Positions 1-8,860 of a stretch of 57,893 nt of DNA are shown here, in pieces (position 1 is the first letter of the stretch; each line of letters starts with the position of its first letter). The position numbers and the translations under genes were made by a program. Below the pieces are notes generated by a model. That model did not search any database and was not told the DNA's origin. It saw only the letters and a program-made list of their open reading frames with translations. Source of the stretch: JANWXD01 sp037446115 (GTDB lineage Bacteria; Acidobacteriota; Terriglobia; Bryobacterales; Bryobacteraceae); contig JBBIJF010000029.1 of assembly GCA_037446115.1 (NCBI GenBank), forward strand, positions 1 through 57,893, given 5' to 3'.

Positions 1-1785
1 TGGGACCGCTTGAAGCGGGCGGAGGCGGCCAGAGAGCGTGCGGAGGCTTTGGGAGAGGAGTACGAACGCTTACGCACCCGGGCACAACGGGCTCTGCGGC
101 TCGAGCAGCTGCTCCGAGAGCGCGACGAGATGCGCGGGCGCCTGAGGCGGATGGAGGAATTGGCCGAGCACGTGGAGCGGGAGCGCCGGGCTTTGGAGGC
201 GTTGCGCGCGCCTTCGGAGGCCGAGCTTGCCGAGATGCGTGAGCTCCAAGAGCGTCGGCGAGAGCTGGAAGTGCGGCTGGAGAGCTGCCTCCTCAAAGTG
301 GAGCTTGTGCCGGAGACCGAGGGGAGTGTGGAAGTTCTGGCGGGCGAGCCCGCAGGCCGACATGCCTTGAGGCCGGGGGCGGGTTTCGAGGTACGCAGCG
401 AAGGTCGCGCAGAGATACGTATCCCGGGCTTCGGGTTGGTCCGGGTCGCCGGGCCGGAGACTCCGGCGGCTCAACTCCGCCAAGACCGCGATGCGGTGGC
501 ATCGCGCCTGGGGGAAATGCTGCTGCGATTGGGCGCGACGGATCTGGCGGAGGCGGAGGCACGCCACGCGCGGCTCGTGGAAGTCCGAAATCGAGTCGCC
601 CAACTCGAAGCCGAGCAGCGAACTTTACTGGCCGGATCGAGCCCGGAGGAATGGAAGCAGCGCGCCGGGGAGCACGAAGCCGAGATCGCGGCGATCGTCC
701 GGCAGTTTCCGGAATGGACGGTGATTCCGGCGGCCGGGTCCCGCCAACTTGCCGAGCAAGCAGAGCGGGAACTGCAAGCAAATTCGGAACAGTTGCGGAC
801 TGCCCGGAAGGAATCCGAGGAAGCGCTGGACCAGTGCCGCCTGGCACACATGGAAACTGAGCGGGAGGGGGCAGCGCTCGAGAGGGCTCGTGGGGAGTTG
901 GAACGAATCACCTCCGAGCTAGCCTCGCTTGCCTCCGACGGGCGCAGTGCCGAGCAGCGCGCCGAGGAGCTTCACCGCCTGGAGCTGGAGTGGCGCCGCC
1001 TCAAGGGTGAGCGAGAGAAAGCAGAGGAGGAACTGGCGCGCTGCCGGCCGGAAGACGCGGCCCCTCTGAGGCAGGAAATTCAGGCCCTTGAGGAACGGGC
1101 GGCTCAGGCCGAACAGCGCCGCGTCCAGGCCGAGGCGGATCTGCGGGCGCTCCTGTCGGGCGCGCCTTACGATGAGTACAGGGTCCTTGAAGAGCAAACC
1201 GCCCAACTGGATCGGAAAATCGAAGCCACAGAGGTTCAGGCCGAGGCCATCCGGAGGGTTCGGGAAGCGGTTCGGGCGGCCAAACAGGAGGCACTCGAGG
1301 GCTTGGCAGAGCCGGTGACGGAGGAAGCGGCGCGAATTCTCTTGCAAATCGCGGGACGGCGCCTGGGATCGCTCAGGATCGGAGAAAACTTTTCCCTTCA
1401 GCATCTGGAGCCGCCGGCCGCCGGGCGCCCGGTGGACCTGCGCGAATTATCGGGGGGCGAGCAAGAGCAGATCCATCTGGCGGTGCGCCTGGCCCTTGCC
1501 CGGTTCCTGGCCCGGTCCGAGCGCCAACTCGTGGTGCTCGACGATGCGTTCATGTTCACGGACGATGAACGTCTGGGGCGCCTTTTGGATCTGATCGGAG
1601 AGCTGCGGGCTGCGTTGCAAATCGTGATTCTTACCTGCCACCCAGAACGGCTGCGCGGCCTGCCCGGAGCCCGGTTCGTGCGGCTGCAGAACTTCGAGCT
1701 GGTCGGCGAATTCGACGGCTATGCGCCCGGCCCCGACGGGAGTGCGCTCAATAGCTTTGTGCCGGACGCTGGTAGGGTTCCTTAA
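1..1785 (+). CDS. SbcC/YhaN-like AAA ATPase, 3' part
   Basis: C-terminal part of a large SMC/Rad50-type ATPase; the frame is open back to base 1, so the N-terminal Walker A half lies outside the window. The visible protein is mostly charged, Arg/Glu-rich coiled coil. Near the C-terminus come the ABC signature LSGGEQEQ (about visible residue 480), then a Walker B strand LVVLDDAF and a D-loop/His-switch region (ILTCHPERL). This order is typical of the YhaN/SbcC group, which work with a metallophosphoesterase on DNA ends. No partner nuclease is visible, but it would normally sit upstream. The 3' end overlaps the convergent M1-like gene by 38 bp. The family call is solid; the exact subfamily is inferred. 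Confidence 0.8.
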   Translation, partial: WDRLKRAEAARERAEALGEEYERLRTRAQRALRLEQLLRERDEMRGRLRRMEELAEHVERERRALEALRAPSEAELAEMRELQERRRELEVRLESCLLKVELVPETEGSVEVLAGEPAGRHALRPGAGFEVRSEGRAEIRIPGFGLVRVAGPETPAAQLRQDRDAVASRLGEMLLRLGATDLAEAEARHARLVEVRNRVAQLEAEQRTLLAGSSPEEWKQRAGEHEAEIAAIVRQFPEWTVIPAAGSRQLAEQAERELQANSEQLRTARKESEEALDQCRLAHMETEREGAALERARGELERITSELASLASDGRSAEQRAEELHRLELEWRRLKGEREKAEEELARCRPEDAAPLRQEIQALEERAAQAEQRRVQAEADLRALLSGAPYDEYRVLEEQTAQLDRKIEATEVQAEAIRRVREAVRAAKQEALEGLAEPVTEEAARILLQIAGRRLGSLRIGENFSLQHLEPPAAGRPVDLRELSGGEQEQIHLAVRLALARFLARSERQLVVLDDAFMFTDDERLGRLLDLIGELRAALQIVILTCHPERLRGLPGARFVRLQNFELVGEFDGYAPGPDGSALNSFVPDAGRVP

Positions 1786-3712
1786 GGTACTTGGCCGCCT
1801 CTTCCTGCGCGCCTTGGGTATTGTCTTTGGTCCGGATTGCCTGCTGGTATTCATTGACCGCGCGCTCGCGCTGGCCCGTGATGTCGAAGATCTTGCCCAG
1901 ATTGATGTGGGACCAGACTTCGACCCAGGGCGGATCCAGGTCACCGTTCAACGCCTCGCGGAACTCGTTGGCCGCCGACTGGTAGTTGTTCTGGAGGAAG
2001 AAAATCTCTCCGATGCGGTAATGAGCCAGGGAGCTGTAGCGGTTGACTTCCAGGGCTTTCTGGTACTCCTTGAGCGCCTCGCCGAACTCGCCGACCTCCG
2101 CGAACTGCTCGCCGCGCCGGATCGCCACCGCCACGCGGATGGAATCATCCACGCGCAGGACGCGGTGGTTGGGGTCGAGGATCACGTTCTTGGGCTTGCC
2201 AAAGGTTTCCACCACAAATTCCGAAGACGTTCCCACCACTTCGATGGTCTTGGTCTCGGGATTGCCTTCGGTCTCGATTTTGAGCTCGACTGGCATCCGG
2301 AAGGTATCCAGATCCTGGGCGACCTTGCCCATCACGCGGAATCCCTTCTGCGTGCGGAAGATGGTGTAATCCATGCGAAACTCAGGCGCGCCGCTCGACT
2401 CGATCCACTGGATGAAAAAGTACTGGAGATTGGACCCGGAAACGGCCTCTGCGGTGCGCCGGAAATCGTCGGTGCTCACCGAGCGCCAGGCAAAGCGGTC
2501 CGGAATTTCCTTGAGCAATTTGAAGAAGGGTTCGTCCCCGATCACGGTGCGCAGCATGTGGTATACGGCGGCGCCCTTGCCCGCCGTGCTGGCCCAGAGT
2601 TCCGGGGCGTAGTCTTCCCAGCGCGCCGACTGGCTCAGCGGCGGGTTGTCCACGGTGAGCGCCTCGATGTAGGTGTCCTTGAGGGCGCTCTCAAAGGCGG
2701 GCGGGCCCGAGGTCTGATGCAGGTAGAGGAGTTCGGCGTAGCGTGCCGCACCGTTGGTAATCCAGAGGTGGTTGCGCGTCACCGGGGAGATCAGATGGCC
2801 CCACCACTGGCGCGCGATCTGGTTCGCCAGCAGGCGGCCGTTCACCTCGCGTCCGATCGCGCGCGGGGAGAGAAACACAATGCCGCCTGCCGCGTAGCCG
2901 TTGGGCGCCCCGTCTTCGGTCTCAAACAGCGTGAGGTTGGCCTGGGGCGCCAGGCCGAACACGCCGGTCAAGTAGTTCAGCACACGCGCCGTCTCCTGAG
3001 CCCAGGCGCCCGCCATCTCGGCTTCCGGACCGCGAAAATACACGGTTGTGGAGACGCCCTCGGAGGCGATCTGTACAGGATCGGTTCGGGAGACGGCAAG
3101 GCTGCCGGGAAAGGACGGCTGGGAGACTCGGAACGAGTAGGCAAGCTTGCCCGAAGCGGCCCGGTCGCTGCGCTCGCTCCCCGAGCACACGACGCGGTAG
3201 CCCTCCGGCACCGTGATGCGCAGATCGGCGGTGTAGCGGTCAGTGGTGTAGCCGCTCACCGGAAACCATCGCGCCGGGTAGAGCAGGAAGGCGTACTCCG
3301 GATGGATGGCTGCAAACTTGATGCCGTAAACGGGCGACTCCTCGCGGCCTCGCAGGATCCCGTCATAGTAGAACTTCACACTCTTCGGCTGTCCCTTCGG
3401 GAGGGGCTCGGGAAAGCTCAAGCGCACCGAGAAGTCCGGGCGCGAACGCGTGGCCTGGATGGGCCGTCCTTGCTCATCTTCGACCTTGGAGACGTTCAAA
3501 GCGTTGTGCAGCTCGAAAACGACCGAGTAAACACCCTCCTCTTGCGGTTGGAAGCGGATCTCCGCAGTGGCTGCCAGCGACTGGGAATCGGGACGGATAT
3601 CGGCTTCGATCACGTAGTGCTCAACGTCAATGGCCGCCCGCCGTTGGGCTTCCTGAGCGGCGGCTCCTGCTGCGGCCAGCAACAGCAGGGCCGTGAGGAT
3701 GCTATTTCGCAT
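1748..3712 (-). CDS. Secreted pseudo-M1 peptidase with C-terminal TPRs
   Basis: 654 aa with a signal peptide (about residues 1-20), an M1 aminopeptidase-like body and two to three TPR units at about 535-640. The region that should carry HELAHQW reads NQIARQWWG (297-305), and the downstream NEGFA-type zinc ligand reads TNGAARY, with Asn320 where Glu is expected. Thus both zinc His, the catalytic Glu and the third ligand are all replaced. The GAMEN exopeptidase motif is also absent (NGYAAGG at 271-277). No other HExxH occurs. The fold call rests on the retained QWWG...LWI framework. It probably acts as a binding or scaffold protein in the periplasm rather than a peptidase. Its start overlaps the end of lpxB by 11 bp, so the two are likely co-transcribed. 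Confidence 0.8.
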   Translation of the reverse strand: MRNSILTALLLLAAAGAAAQEAQRRAAIDVEHYVIEADIRPDSQSLAATAEIRFQPQEEGVYSVVFELHNALNVSKVEDEQGRPIQATRSRPDFSVRLSFPEPLPKGQPKSVKFYYDGILRGREESPVYGIKFAAIHPEYAFLLYPARWFPVSGYTTDRYTADLRITVPEGYRVVCSGSERSDRAASGKLAYSFRVSQPSFPGSLAVSRTDPVQIASEGVSTTVYFRGPEAEMAGAWAQETARVLNYLTGVFGLAPQANLTLFETEDGAPNGYAAGGIVFLSPRAIGREVNGRLLANQIARQWWGHLISPVTRNHLWITNGAARYAELLYLHQTSGPPAFESALKDTYIEALTVDNPPLSQSARWEDYAPELWASTAGKGAAVYHMLRTVIGDEPFFKLLKEIPDRFAWRSVSTDDFRRTAEAVSGSNLQYFFIQWIESSGAPEFRMDYTIFRTQKGFRVMGKVAQDLDTFRMPVELKIETEGNPETKTIEVVGTSSEFVVETFGKPKNVILDPNHRVLRVDDSIRVAVAIRRGEQFAEVGEFGEALKEYQKALEVNRYSSLAHYRIGEIFFLQNNYQSAANEFREALNGDLDPPWVEVWSHINLGKIFDITGQRERAVNEYQQAIRTKDNTQGAQEEAAKYLKEPYQRPAQSY

Positions 3713-4856
3713 GCAAAGCTCCCTGGAGTAACAAGTCCTGGACGATAGAAGAGGCCCGCCGCATCGCCTCTACAGGCGGAGACAGTTGTGCGGCTACCGC
3801 GCGGAGCTCCTGCCGGATCTTTGCGAGTGCTTCCGGATCGGCGAGCAGCCGCAGGGCCTCCTCGGCCAGCCGTTCTCCTCTGACTTCATTTTGCATCAAC
3901 TCGGGGATCAGGCGGCGGCCGGCCACGAGGTTGACCATCGAGTAAAACGGGACCCGCACCAGACGCCGGCCGAGCCACCAGCTCAGCGGCGCGACGCGAT
4001 AGAACGCGACGAGCGGCGTGCCAAGAAGGGCGGCTTCGATGGTCACCGTTCCGCTGGCGGCTAAGGCAAGGTCCGCGTGGGCGATCGCATCCCAGGTGAC
4101 CCCTTCCGCAATCACGACGGGACACGCCGCAGCCCGGCGGCGGAGCTCGGCGGTAAACGCGGGCGGCAACCCCGGGGGCAGCGCCACCACGAAACCCGCC
4201 GGACGGCTGCGATGAATGTGCATCGCCGCATCGAGTAGCGGGCCGAAGTGGCGGCGGATCTCGCCGGTACGGCTTCCGGGAAGCAGCGTGATCAGCGGAG
4301 CCTGCGGCAGCCCGTGCTGTTGGAGAAATTCGGCCCTGGAAGTAGACGGTCGTACCATGTGAGCCAAAGGGTGGCCGATATATTCAGCGCGGACGCCCCG
4401 CTGGCGGAAGAACTCCTCCTCAAAAGGAAAGATGCACAGCAGGCGATCTATGTTGCGGCGAATTGCGCGAATGCGCCAGGGACGCCAGGCCCAGACCTGA
4501 GGGGCCACCAGGCCGACGACCGGTATGCCGAGACGCTTGAGGCGGCTCGCCAGCCGCAGGTGGAAGTCCGGACTGTCGGTAAGGATGGCCAGGTCCGGTT
4601 TTTCCGTCCGCGCAGCCGCAAGCAGGCGCCGGTAGCGCTTGTAAATTCGCGGGATATGAACGATGACTTCCGCCAGACCTACTACGGCGATGTCCTCGGC
4701 CGAAATCACGGCCCGTACACCCGCCTGCCGCATGCGGGGGCCGGCACAGCCGAAACACTCGAGACCGGGCACGCTCCGGCGCAGGTGCTCTGCCAGCCAG
4801 GCGGCATAGAGATCGCCCGAGGCTTCTCCGGCGGAGATCAGGACCTTGGGGCCCAA
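3702..4856 (-). CDS. lpxB: Lipid-A-disaccharide synthase
   Basis: 384 aa, the usual length for LpxB, the glycosyltransferase that joins UDP-2,3-diacylglucosamine to lipid X to make the lipid A disaccharide at the inner membrane. The N-terminus has the family's ISAGEASGD motif (residues 8-15). Further matches include LVAPQVWAWR, LLPGSRTGEI and the C-terminal nucleotide-sugar site around EALLGTPLVAFYR. The start is TTG; the reading begins right at the conserved N-terminus, so a longer form is unlikely. It is divergent from the 4919 gene, with 62 bp between them, and the M1-like gene follows. No other lpx gene is in the window. Confidence 0.95.
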   Translation of the reverse strand: MGPKVLISAGEASGDLYAAWLAEHLRRSVPGLECFGCAGPRMRQAGVRAVISAEDIAVVGLAEVIVHIPRIYKRYRRLLAAARTEKPDLAILTDSPDFHLRLASRLKRLGIPVVGLVAPQVWAWRPWRIRAIRRNIDRLLCIFPFEEEFFRQRGVRAEYIGHPLAHMVRPSTSRAEFLQQHGLPQAPLITLLPGSRTGEIRRHFGPLLDAAMHIHRSRPAGFVVALPPGLPPAFTAELRRRAAACPVVIAEGVTWDAIAHADLALAASGTVTIEAALLGTPLVAFYRVAPLSWWLGRRLVRVPFYSMVNLVAGRRLIPELMQNEVRGERLAEEALRLLADPEALAKIRQELRAVAAQLSPPVEAMRRASSIVQDLLLQGALHAK

Positions 4857-4918
4857 CAGGAGCCAGTCTAGCAGGCGCGGCCCTGCGTGCAGTTCTGCTA
4901 GGATGGAGATCAGCCTCG

Positions 4919-5686
4919 ATGTCCGCCTCCACTGGTGTTGAAAAGCTCAGCGTAGAGGAGTTTGCCCACCGGTCCCGGGATTCGCTCATACCCGTCACCA
5001 ACACGTTTTCGTACTTTCCGGCAGTGCCGTTCAGCGAGGAAGACGTCAAGGATTTCGTGGAGGAGCCCGTGGCGGCTCTTCCTCCCGCGATCACGGCCCT
5101 GTTGCGCAAGGTAGCCTTGTTGTTCGTCCCGTATCTGGAGCGGTCCAACGGCAAACCCAAAGAGGGCGAGTCCGGAGAAGTGGTGTGCTTTGACAAACCG
5201 CCCGAGAACCGGCAGGCATGCGTGGCGCACACATTTCTTGGCGACGACACGCCCGGTGTGGTGTTCGCCGTTAAAGATCGGAACGTTTCCGACTACCATT
5301 ACTACTTCTACAATGCGATTGCCCGGCTCGTGGCCGACCACGCCGGCGAGGAGGCGCACGAGCGCTACCGCGCGCTGCTGCGCGAGGAGCTGAGCCGCAA
5401 TGTGCACGGCGAGGTGGACGAGAGAGGATGGGAGCTTAAGCAGGCGCTGTTGCGGCGCCAAAGCAACGTGCGCAGGGAAACCAAGATGTTTCTGGAGTAT
5501 GCCCGGCAGTCGTTCATTGACACACTGACTTTGTACCTGCACGGCATTTGCTGCGATATTGACATCGAGCCGGGTCCGCGACAGCTTCCCAGCCGCTACC
5601 TGCGCAAACGCCTGGAGTTTTTCGAGAGTCTCTACCCGCCCCCGGAAGGTTACGCCGTATTCCCTGAGGAGCGGAATCGGGAGTAA
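4919..5686 (+). CDS. Conserved protein of unknown function
   Basis: 255 aa, not recognised. It appears cytoplasmic: no signal peptide and no membrane segment. The middle is rich in aromatic residues (DYHYYFYNAIARL at about 123-135) and is followed by charged helices, then a CC-containing stretch (GICCDIDIEPG) and a tail of FFESLYPPPEGY type. The start is ATG with GGAG about 10 bases upstream. The codon pattern and GC content match the neighbours, so it looks like a real gene. It is divergent from lpxB, and its last 37 bp overlap the convergent helicase gene. No function is proposed. Confidence 0.7.
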   Translation: MSASTGVEKLSVEEFAHRSRDSLIPVTNTFSYFPAVPFSEEDVKDFVEEPVAALPPAITALLRKVALLFVPYLERSNGKPKEGESGEVVCFDKPPENRQACVAHTFLGDDTPGVVFAVKDRNVSDYHYYFYNAIARLVADHAGEEAHERYRALLREELSRNVHGEVDERGWELKQALLRRQSNVRRETKMFLEYARQSFIDTLTLYLHGICCDIDIEPGPRQLPSRYLRKRLEFFESLYPPPEGYAVFPEERNRE

Positions 5687-8028
5687 GGCGAACCTAGCCC
5701 GGTCGGCTCGGTTCGCAACAGCTCCGCCAGGATGCGGGCGGCCGCCCGTTTTCCCCCTTCGCCGGTCTCGCCGGACGGGCCGACGCAGCTCGGGCAGCCG
5801 GCTTCACAGGCACAAGCGCGGATCAGTTCTGCAGCCCCCTCCAGCAGCTTTCGCGCCATGCGGAAAAGGGGCGCGCTCAACCCTACGCCGCCGGGATAGC
5901 CGTCGTAGAGAAACAGATCCGGTTCGAAGACCGCCCCCCGGGCGACGTCTTCGGTAAAAGCCAGGCCCAAATCGTGCGGGTCGCACATCACCAGCAGGGA
6001 TGCCACGGCCCGGAGCGCGTGGCCGAGTCCCGTCAGCCCGCTCTGTTTCTGGGCGGGGGAAAGATCCGGGAACCGGGCTAAAAAGCCTGCGGGGAAGTGA
6101 AGCCAGAACGCCGTGGTGTGCATCTCCTGCTCGGGCATGGACAGATTTCCGGCCCCCACGTTCTCGAGCGTGTAAAACTTGATCTTCTTGAAGCCGACGA
6201 TCTGGCGATTGACGCGCACCTCGCCGTGGACCGCCCGTGCACCGGCGAGAGGCGCAGCTTCGAACTCCTCCAGAATTCTGACCTGCGTGTAGTCTATGGC
6301 GTCCGTGAAGTAGTCGCACTCGACGCGACGCACGTAAGCTTTGCGTCCCTCGTAGTCGAATTTCTGTACCTCGTACTGGCGAGCCTCATGGAGATAGATC
6401 GCCTTCTCATACAGCGTGGTGAGCGCAGCCGGAAACGAAACCTCCGCAATCACCTCCGGCTCGCCGGTGGTATCCACCACGACGAAGTTGTCGCTTGTGA
6501 CGGCGCGCAGGCTGATGGCGTCTGCGGGGTAAGTGTCTGAGACCCAGTGCCACAAACCGCCGGAGCGGTGCAGCAGGCCGGTTTCCTCCAGGAACCGGCA
6601 CAGCTCGGTGACGTCGTGCGGCCCGAATCTCTCGCCTTCGCGCAAGGGCAGTTCAAAGGCGGCGCATTTGAGATGGTTGAGTAGGATTTCCAGGTTGTCC
6701 GGGTTGATCGAGGCCTGCTCGGGGGAGCGCTCGAAAAAGTAGTCGGGGTGTTCCACCACGTACTGATCCACGGGAGAGCTGGAGGCCACCAACACGGCCA
6801 CGGAAGTGCCCTGCCGGCGGCCGGCGCGTCCGGCTCGCTGCCAAGTGGAGGCAATCGTCCCCGGATAGCCGGCCATGACAACGGCATCGAGACTCCCAAT
6901 GTCCACGCCCAGCTCGAGGGCATTGGTGGCGACGACGGCGCGAATCTCGCCGTTGCGGAGCTTCCGTTCGATCTCGCGGCGTTCTCCTGGCAGGTAGCCG
7001 GCCCGGTAGCCGCGGACGGCATCCGGAGGGAGCGCCATCCGCGCTGCGGCGTCCTTAAGATAGGTCAGCAGAACTTCTGTGGCCAGCCGGCTGTTGGCAA
7101 ACACCAGGGTCTGGCGGTCACGGCTCAGGAACTCCTGCGCGATACGGCGGGCTTCGTGGAGATAACTACGTCGGATCCCGAGCTCCCGGTTAACCACCGG
7201 CGGGTTGTAGAAGACGAAATATTTCTCGCCCCGAGGTGCACCATTGCGATCCACGAGGCGGAACGGCTCCCCCGTCAGTGCTTCGGCCAGCTCGAGGGGG
7301 TTCGCAATCGTGGCGGAGCAACAGATGAACTGCGGGCGCGAGCCGTAAAACTCGCAGATTCTCTTTAGGCGCCGCAGAACATTGGCGGCGTGGCTCCCAT
7401 AAACGCCGCGGTAATAATGCAGCTCATCCATAACGAAGAAGCGGAGGTTCTCGAAGAGCTTGGCCCAGCGGGTGTGATGCGGCAGGATTCCGGCGTGCAG
7501 CATGTCCGGGTTAGTGAATACTACCCTGGCACGCTCGCGAATGGCACGCCGCGCATCCTGCGGCGTGTCGCCATCGTAGGTGAAGGCCCCGATGGAGTCA
7601 CCCATGGCATCCACCAGAGAGCGGAATTCATGAAGCTGGTCCTCGGCCAGAGCCTTCGTGGGAAAAACGTACATGGCGCGGGCCTCCGGCTGGCGGAGGA
7701 GCAGGTCGAGCACGGCGAGGTTGTAGCACAGCGTTTTGCCGCTGGCGGTGGGAGTGACGACGACAACGTTGGAACCGCCTCGGGCCAAATGGAAAGCCTC
7801 GGCCTGGTGCGCGTACAAGGACTCGATCCCCACGGACTCCAGCGCACGCCGCAACGAGGGGGGAACTTCGTCCGGCACCGGCGTGAACTCCCCCGGGGCG
7901 GGCGGCTGGCGGCGGATGGCCCGCACGGGCGACTCGGGATCCCCCATCCATTGCTCAAATCGCGCGAGTGCGGCTCTCAGGCCGAACTCCGGAGCTTGGC
8001 CGGCGGAAAATGGTAAGGTCAGGTTCAT
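5650..8028 (-). CDS. MrfA/YprA-type DEXH helicase with DUF1998 domain
   Basis: 792 aa superfamily 2 helicase. Motif I is TPTASGKT (92-99), motif II DELH (201-204), motif III CSAT and motif VI QRAGRAGRR (about 400). The C-terminal part is a DUF1998-type module ending in a four-Cys cluster, CACEAGCPSC, followed by VGPSGE. This layout is that of Bacillus MrfA (YprA), a 3'-5' helicase in an excision pathway for mitomycin-type DNA damage. MrfA usually works with the exonuclease MrfB, which is not visible here. The gene is alone on its strand, overlaps the preceding unknown gene tail to tail by 37 bp, and starts with a good MNLTLPF N-terminus. It may add to the UvrA repair function encoded nearby. 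Confidence 0.9.
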   Translation of the reverse strand: MNLTLPFSAGQAPEFGLRAALARFEQWMGDPESPVRAIRRQPPAPGEFTPVPDEVPPSLRRALESVGIESLYAHQAEAFHLARGGSNVVVVTPTASGKTLCYNLAVLDLLLRQPEARAMYVFPTKALAEDQLHEFRSLVDAMGDSIGAFTYDGDTPQDARRAIRERARVVFTNPDMLHAGILPHHTRWAKLFENLRFFVMDELHYYRGVYGSHAANVLRRLKRICEFYGSRPQFICCSATIANPLELAEALTGEPFRLVDRNGAPRGEKYFVFYNPPVVNRELGIRRSYLHEARRIAQEFLSRDRQTLVFANSRLATEVLLTYLKDAAARMALPPDAVRGYRAGYLPGERREIERKLRNGEIRAVVATNALELGVDIGSLDAVVMAGYPGTIASTWQRAGRAGRRQGTSVAVLVASSSPVDQYVVEHPDYFFERSPEQASINPDNLEILLNHLKCAAFELPLREGERFGPHDVTELCRFLEETGLLHRSGGLWHWVSDTYPADAISLRAVTSDNFVVVDTTGEPEVIAEVSFPAALTTLYEKAIYLHEARQYEVQKFDYEGRKAYVRRVECDYFTDAIDYTQVRILEEFEAAPLAGARAVHGEVRVNRQIVGFKKIKFYTLENVGAGNLSMPEQEMHTTAFWLHFPAGFLARFPDLSPAQKQSGLTGLGHALRAVASLLVMCDPHDLGLAFTEDVARGAVFEPDLFLYDGYPGGVGLSAPLFRMARKLLEGAAELIRACACEAGCPSCVGPSGETGEGGKRAAARILAELLRTEPTGLGSPYSRFRSSGNTA

Positions 8029-8125
8029 CGCATCTTCGCCTTTTCTTTGACTAGTAGATCACACTGCGAAGCAGGTGAACAAGAGGCGAAGACGCGGAAG
8101 GGCGAGATTCCTGGGGAGCCTGCTG

Positions 8126-8494
8126 CTAGCGGTGAAACTCGTACCGTTCCAGCGTCGCCGCCACCAAGGACAGCAGTTCTCCGTTCTCAGAGATGGTCTT
8201 TTCCAGCCGGACCACCTTGCCCAGGCAATGGAGATTGACGTTGGTGCCCTCCGGGGACTCCGTGGGGAACCGGATCACGTATTCGATGGGTTGGCCCACT
8301 TCGACCTCGAGTTTCGTAGCGAACAGGACGCCGCCTGCACTGAGGTTGCGGGTCTGGCCCGCAGCGGCCACAGGCTCGAAATTTTTCCGGACAACTTCGA
8401 GAGGAAGCCTGAGGTCAAAGCGTTTGTAGCGTCGCTGCTCAATCACGTGGCTACACCACTCTAGTGCCAATCCGAGTGCGGGGTCAAGGCTCAA
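8126..8494 (-). CDS. PilZ domain protein
   Basis: Small single-domain PilZ protein, 122 aa. The two c-di-GMP contact motifs are present: RxxxR (Arg21 to Arg25, within EQRRYKRF) and NxSxxG (Asn50 to Gly55, NLSAGG). The beta-barrel continues to about residue 105. PilZ proteins of this size act as c-di-GMP receptors that modulate motility, exopolysaccharide or transcription through partner proteins. The start used is TTG. An in-frame GTG at 8446, just before the RxxxR motif, is a possible alternative; neither has a convincing ribosome site. No cyclase or phosphodiesterase lies nearby. Confidence 0.85.
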   Translation of the reverse strand: MSLDPALGLALEWCSHVIEQRRYKRFDLRLPLEVVRKNFEPVAAAGQTRNLSAGGVLFATKLEVEVGQPIEYVIRFPTESPEGTNVNLHCLGKVVRLEKTISENGELLSLVAATLERYEFHR

Positions 8495-8660
8495 CGACGA
8501 TCAAGGACTGCTAGGAGTAATAGTACGACTGCCGGCATGGTTACAATGTGATCGCGCCCCGAACCATCCCTGCGTCTATGCTGGCGTCGCTCCGGCCGTT
8601 GGCGCAGCCACGTATCGCGAAAAGCCCTTGCAAGTGCTACAATTGGTGAGCGTCCTGGGT

Positions 8661-8858
8661 GTGAGAAAACTCATCCGCTTGACCGTAGGCTTCGCACTCC
8701 TTCTGATTGGTTTTATTCTGAGTTTGCCGCTGGTTCCAGGTCCGGGCATCGCGTTGATGGTTCTGGGCCTCGTCATCCTCAGCGAGCACGTTCCCTGGGC
8801 CCGGCGGTTGCTGGACTGGGCCAAGCGGAAGGTCAAGGGAGCCCGCGGGGAGGCCTGA
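8661..8858 (+). CDS. PGPGW-family small membrane protein
   Basis: A 65 aa protein from the GTG at 8661; the open frame extends back to a TTG at 8628. There are two hydrophobic segments joined by the LVPGPGIALMVLGL turn that defines the PGPGW putative transmembrane family, followed by a basic amphipathic tail (WARRLLDWAKRKVKG). The role of the family is unknown. A TACAAT sequence at 8637-8642 could be a -10 element, which would favour the 8661 start because the earlier TTG would precede the transcript. It is convergent with the 8861 gene, with 2 bp between them. Confidence 0.75.
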   Translation: MRKLIRLTVGFALLLIGFILSLPLVPGPGIALMVLGLVILSEHVPWARRLLDWAKRKVKGARGEA

Positions 8859-8860
8859 GC

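Noticed and set aside
1721..3748. Plus-strand frame of 675 codons opposite the M1-like gene
   Set aside because: The minus strand has a signal peptide, M1 framework and TPRs; the plus frame has low-complexity composition and no recognisable domain.
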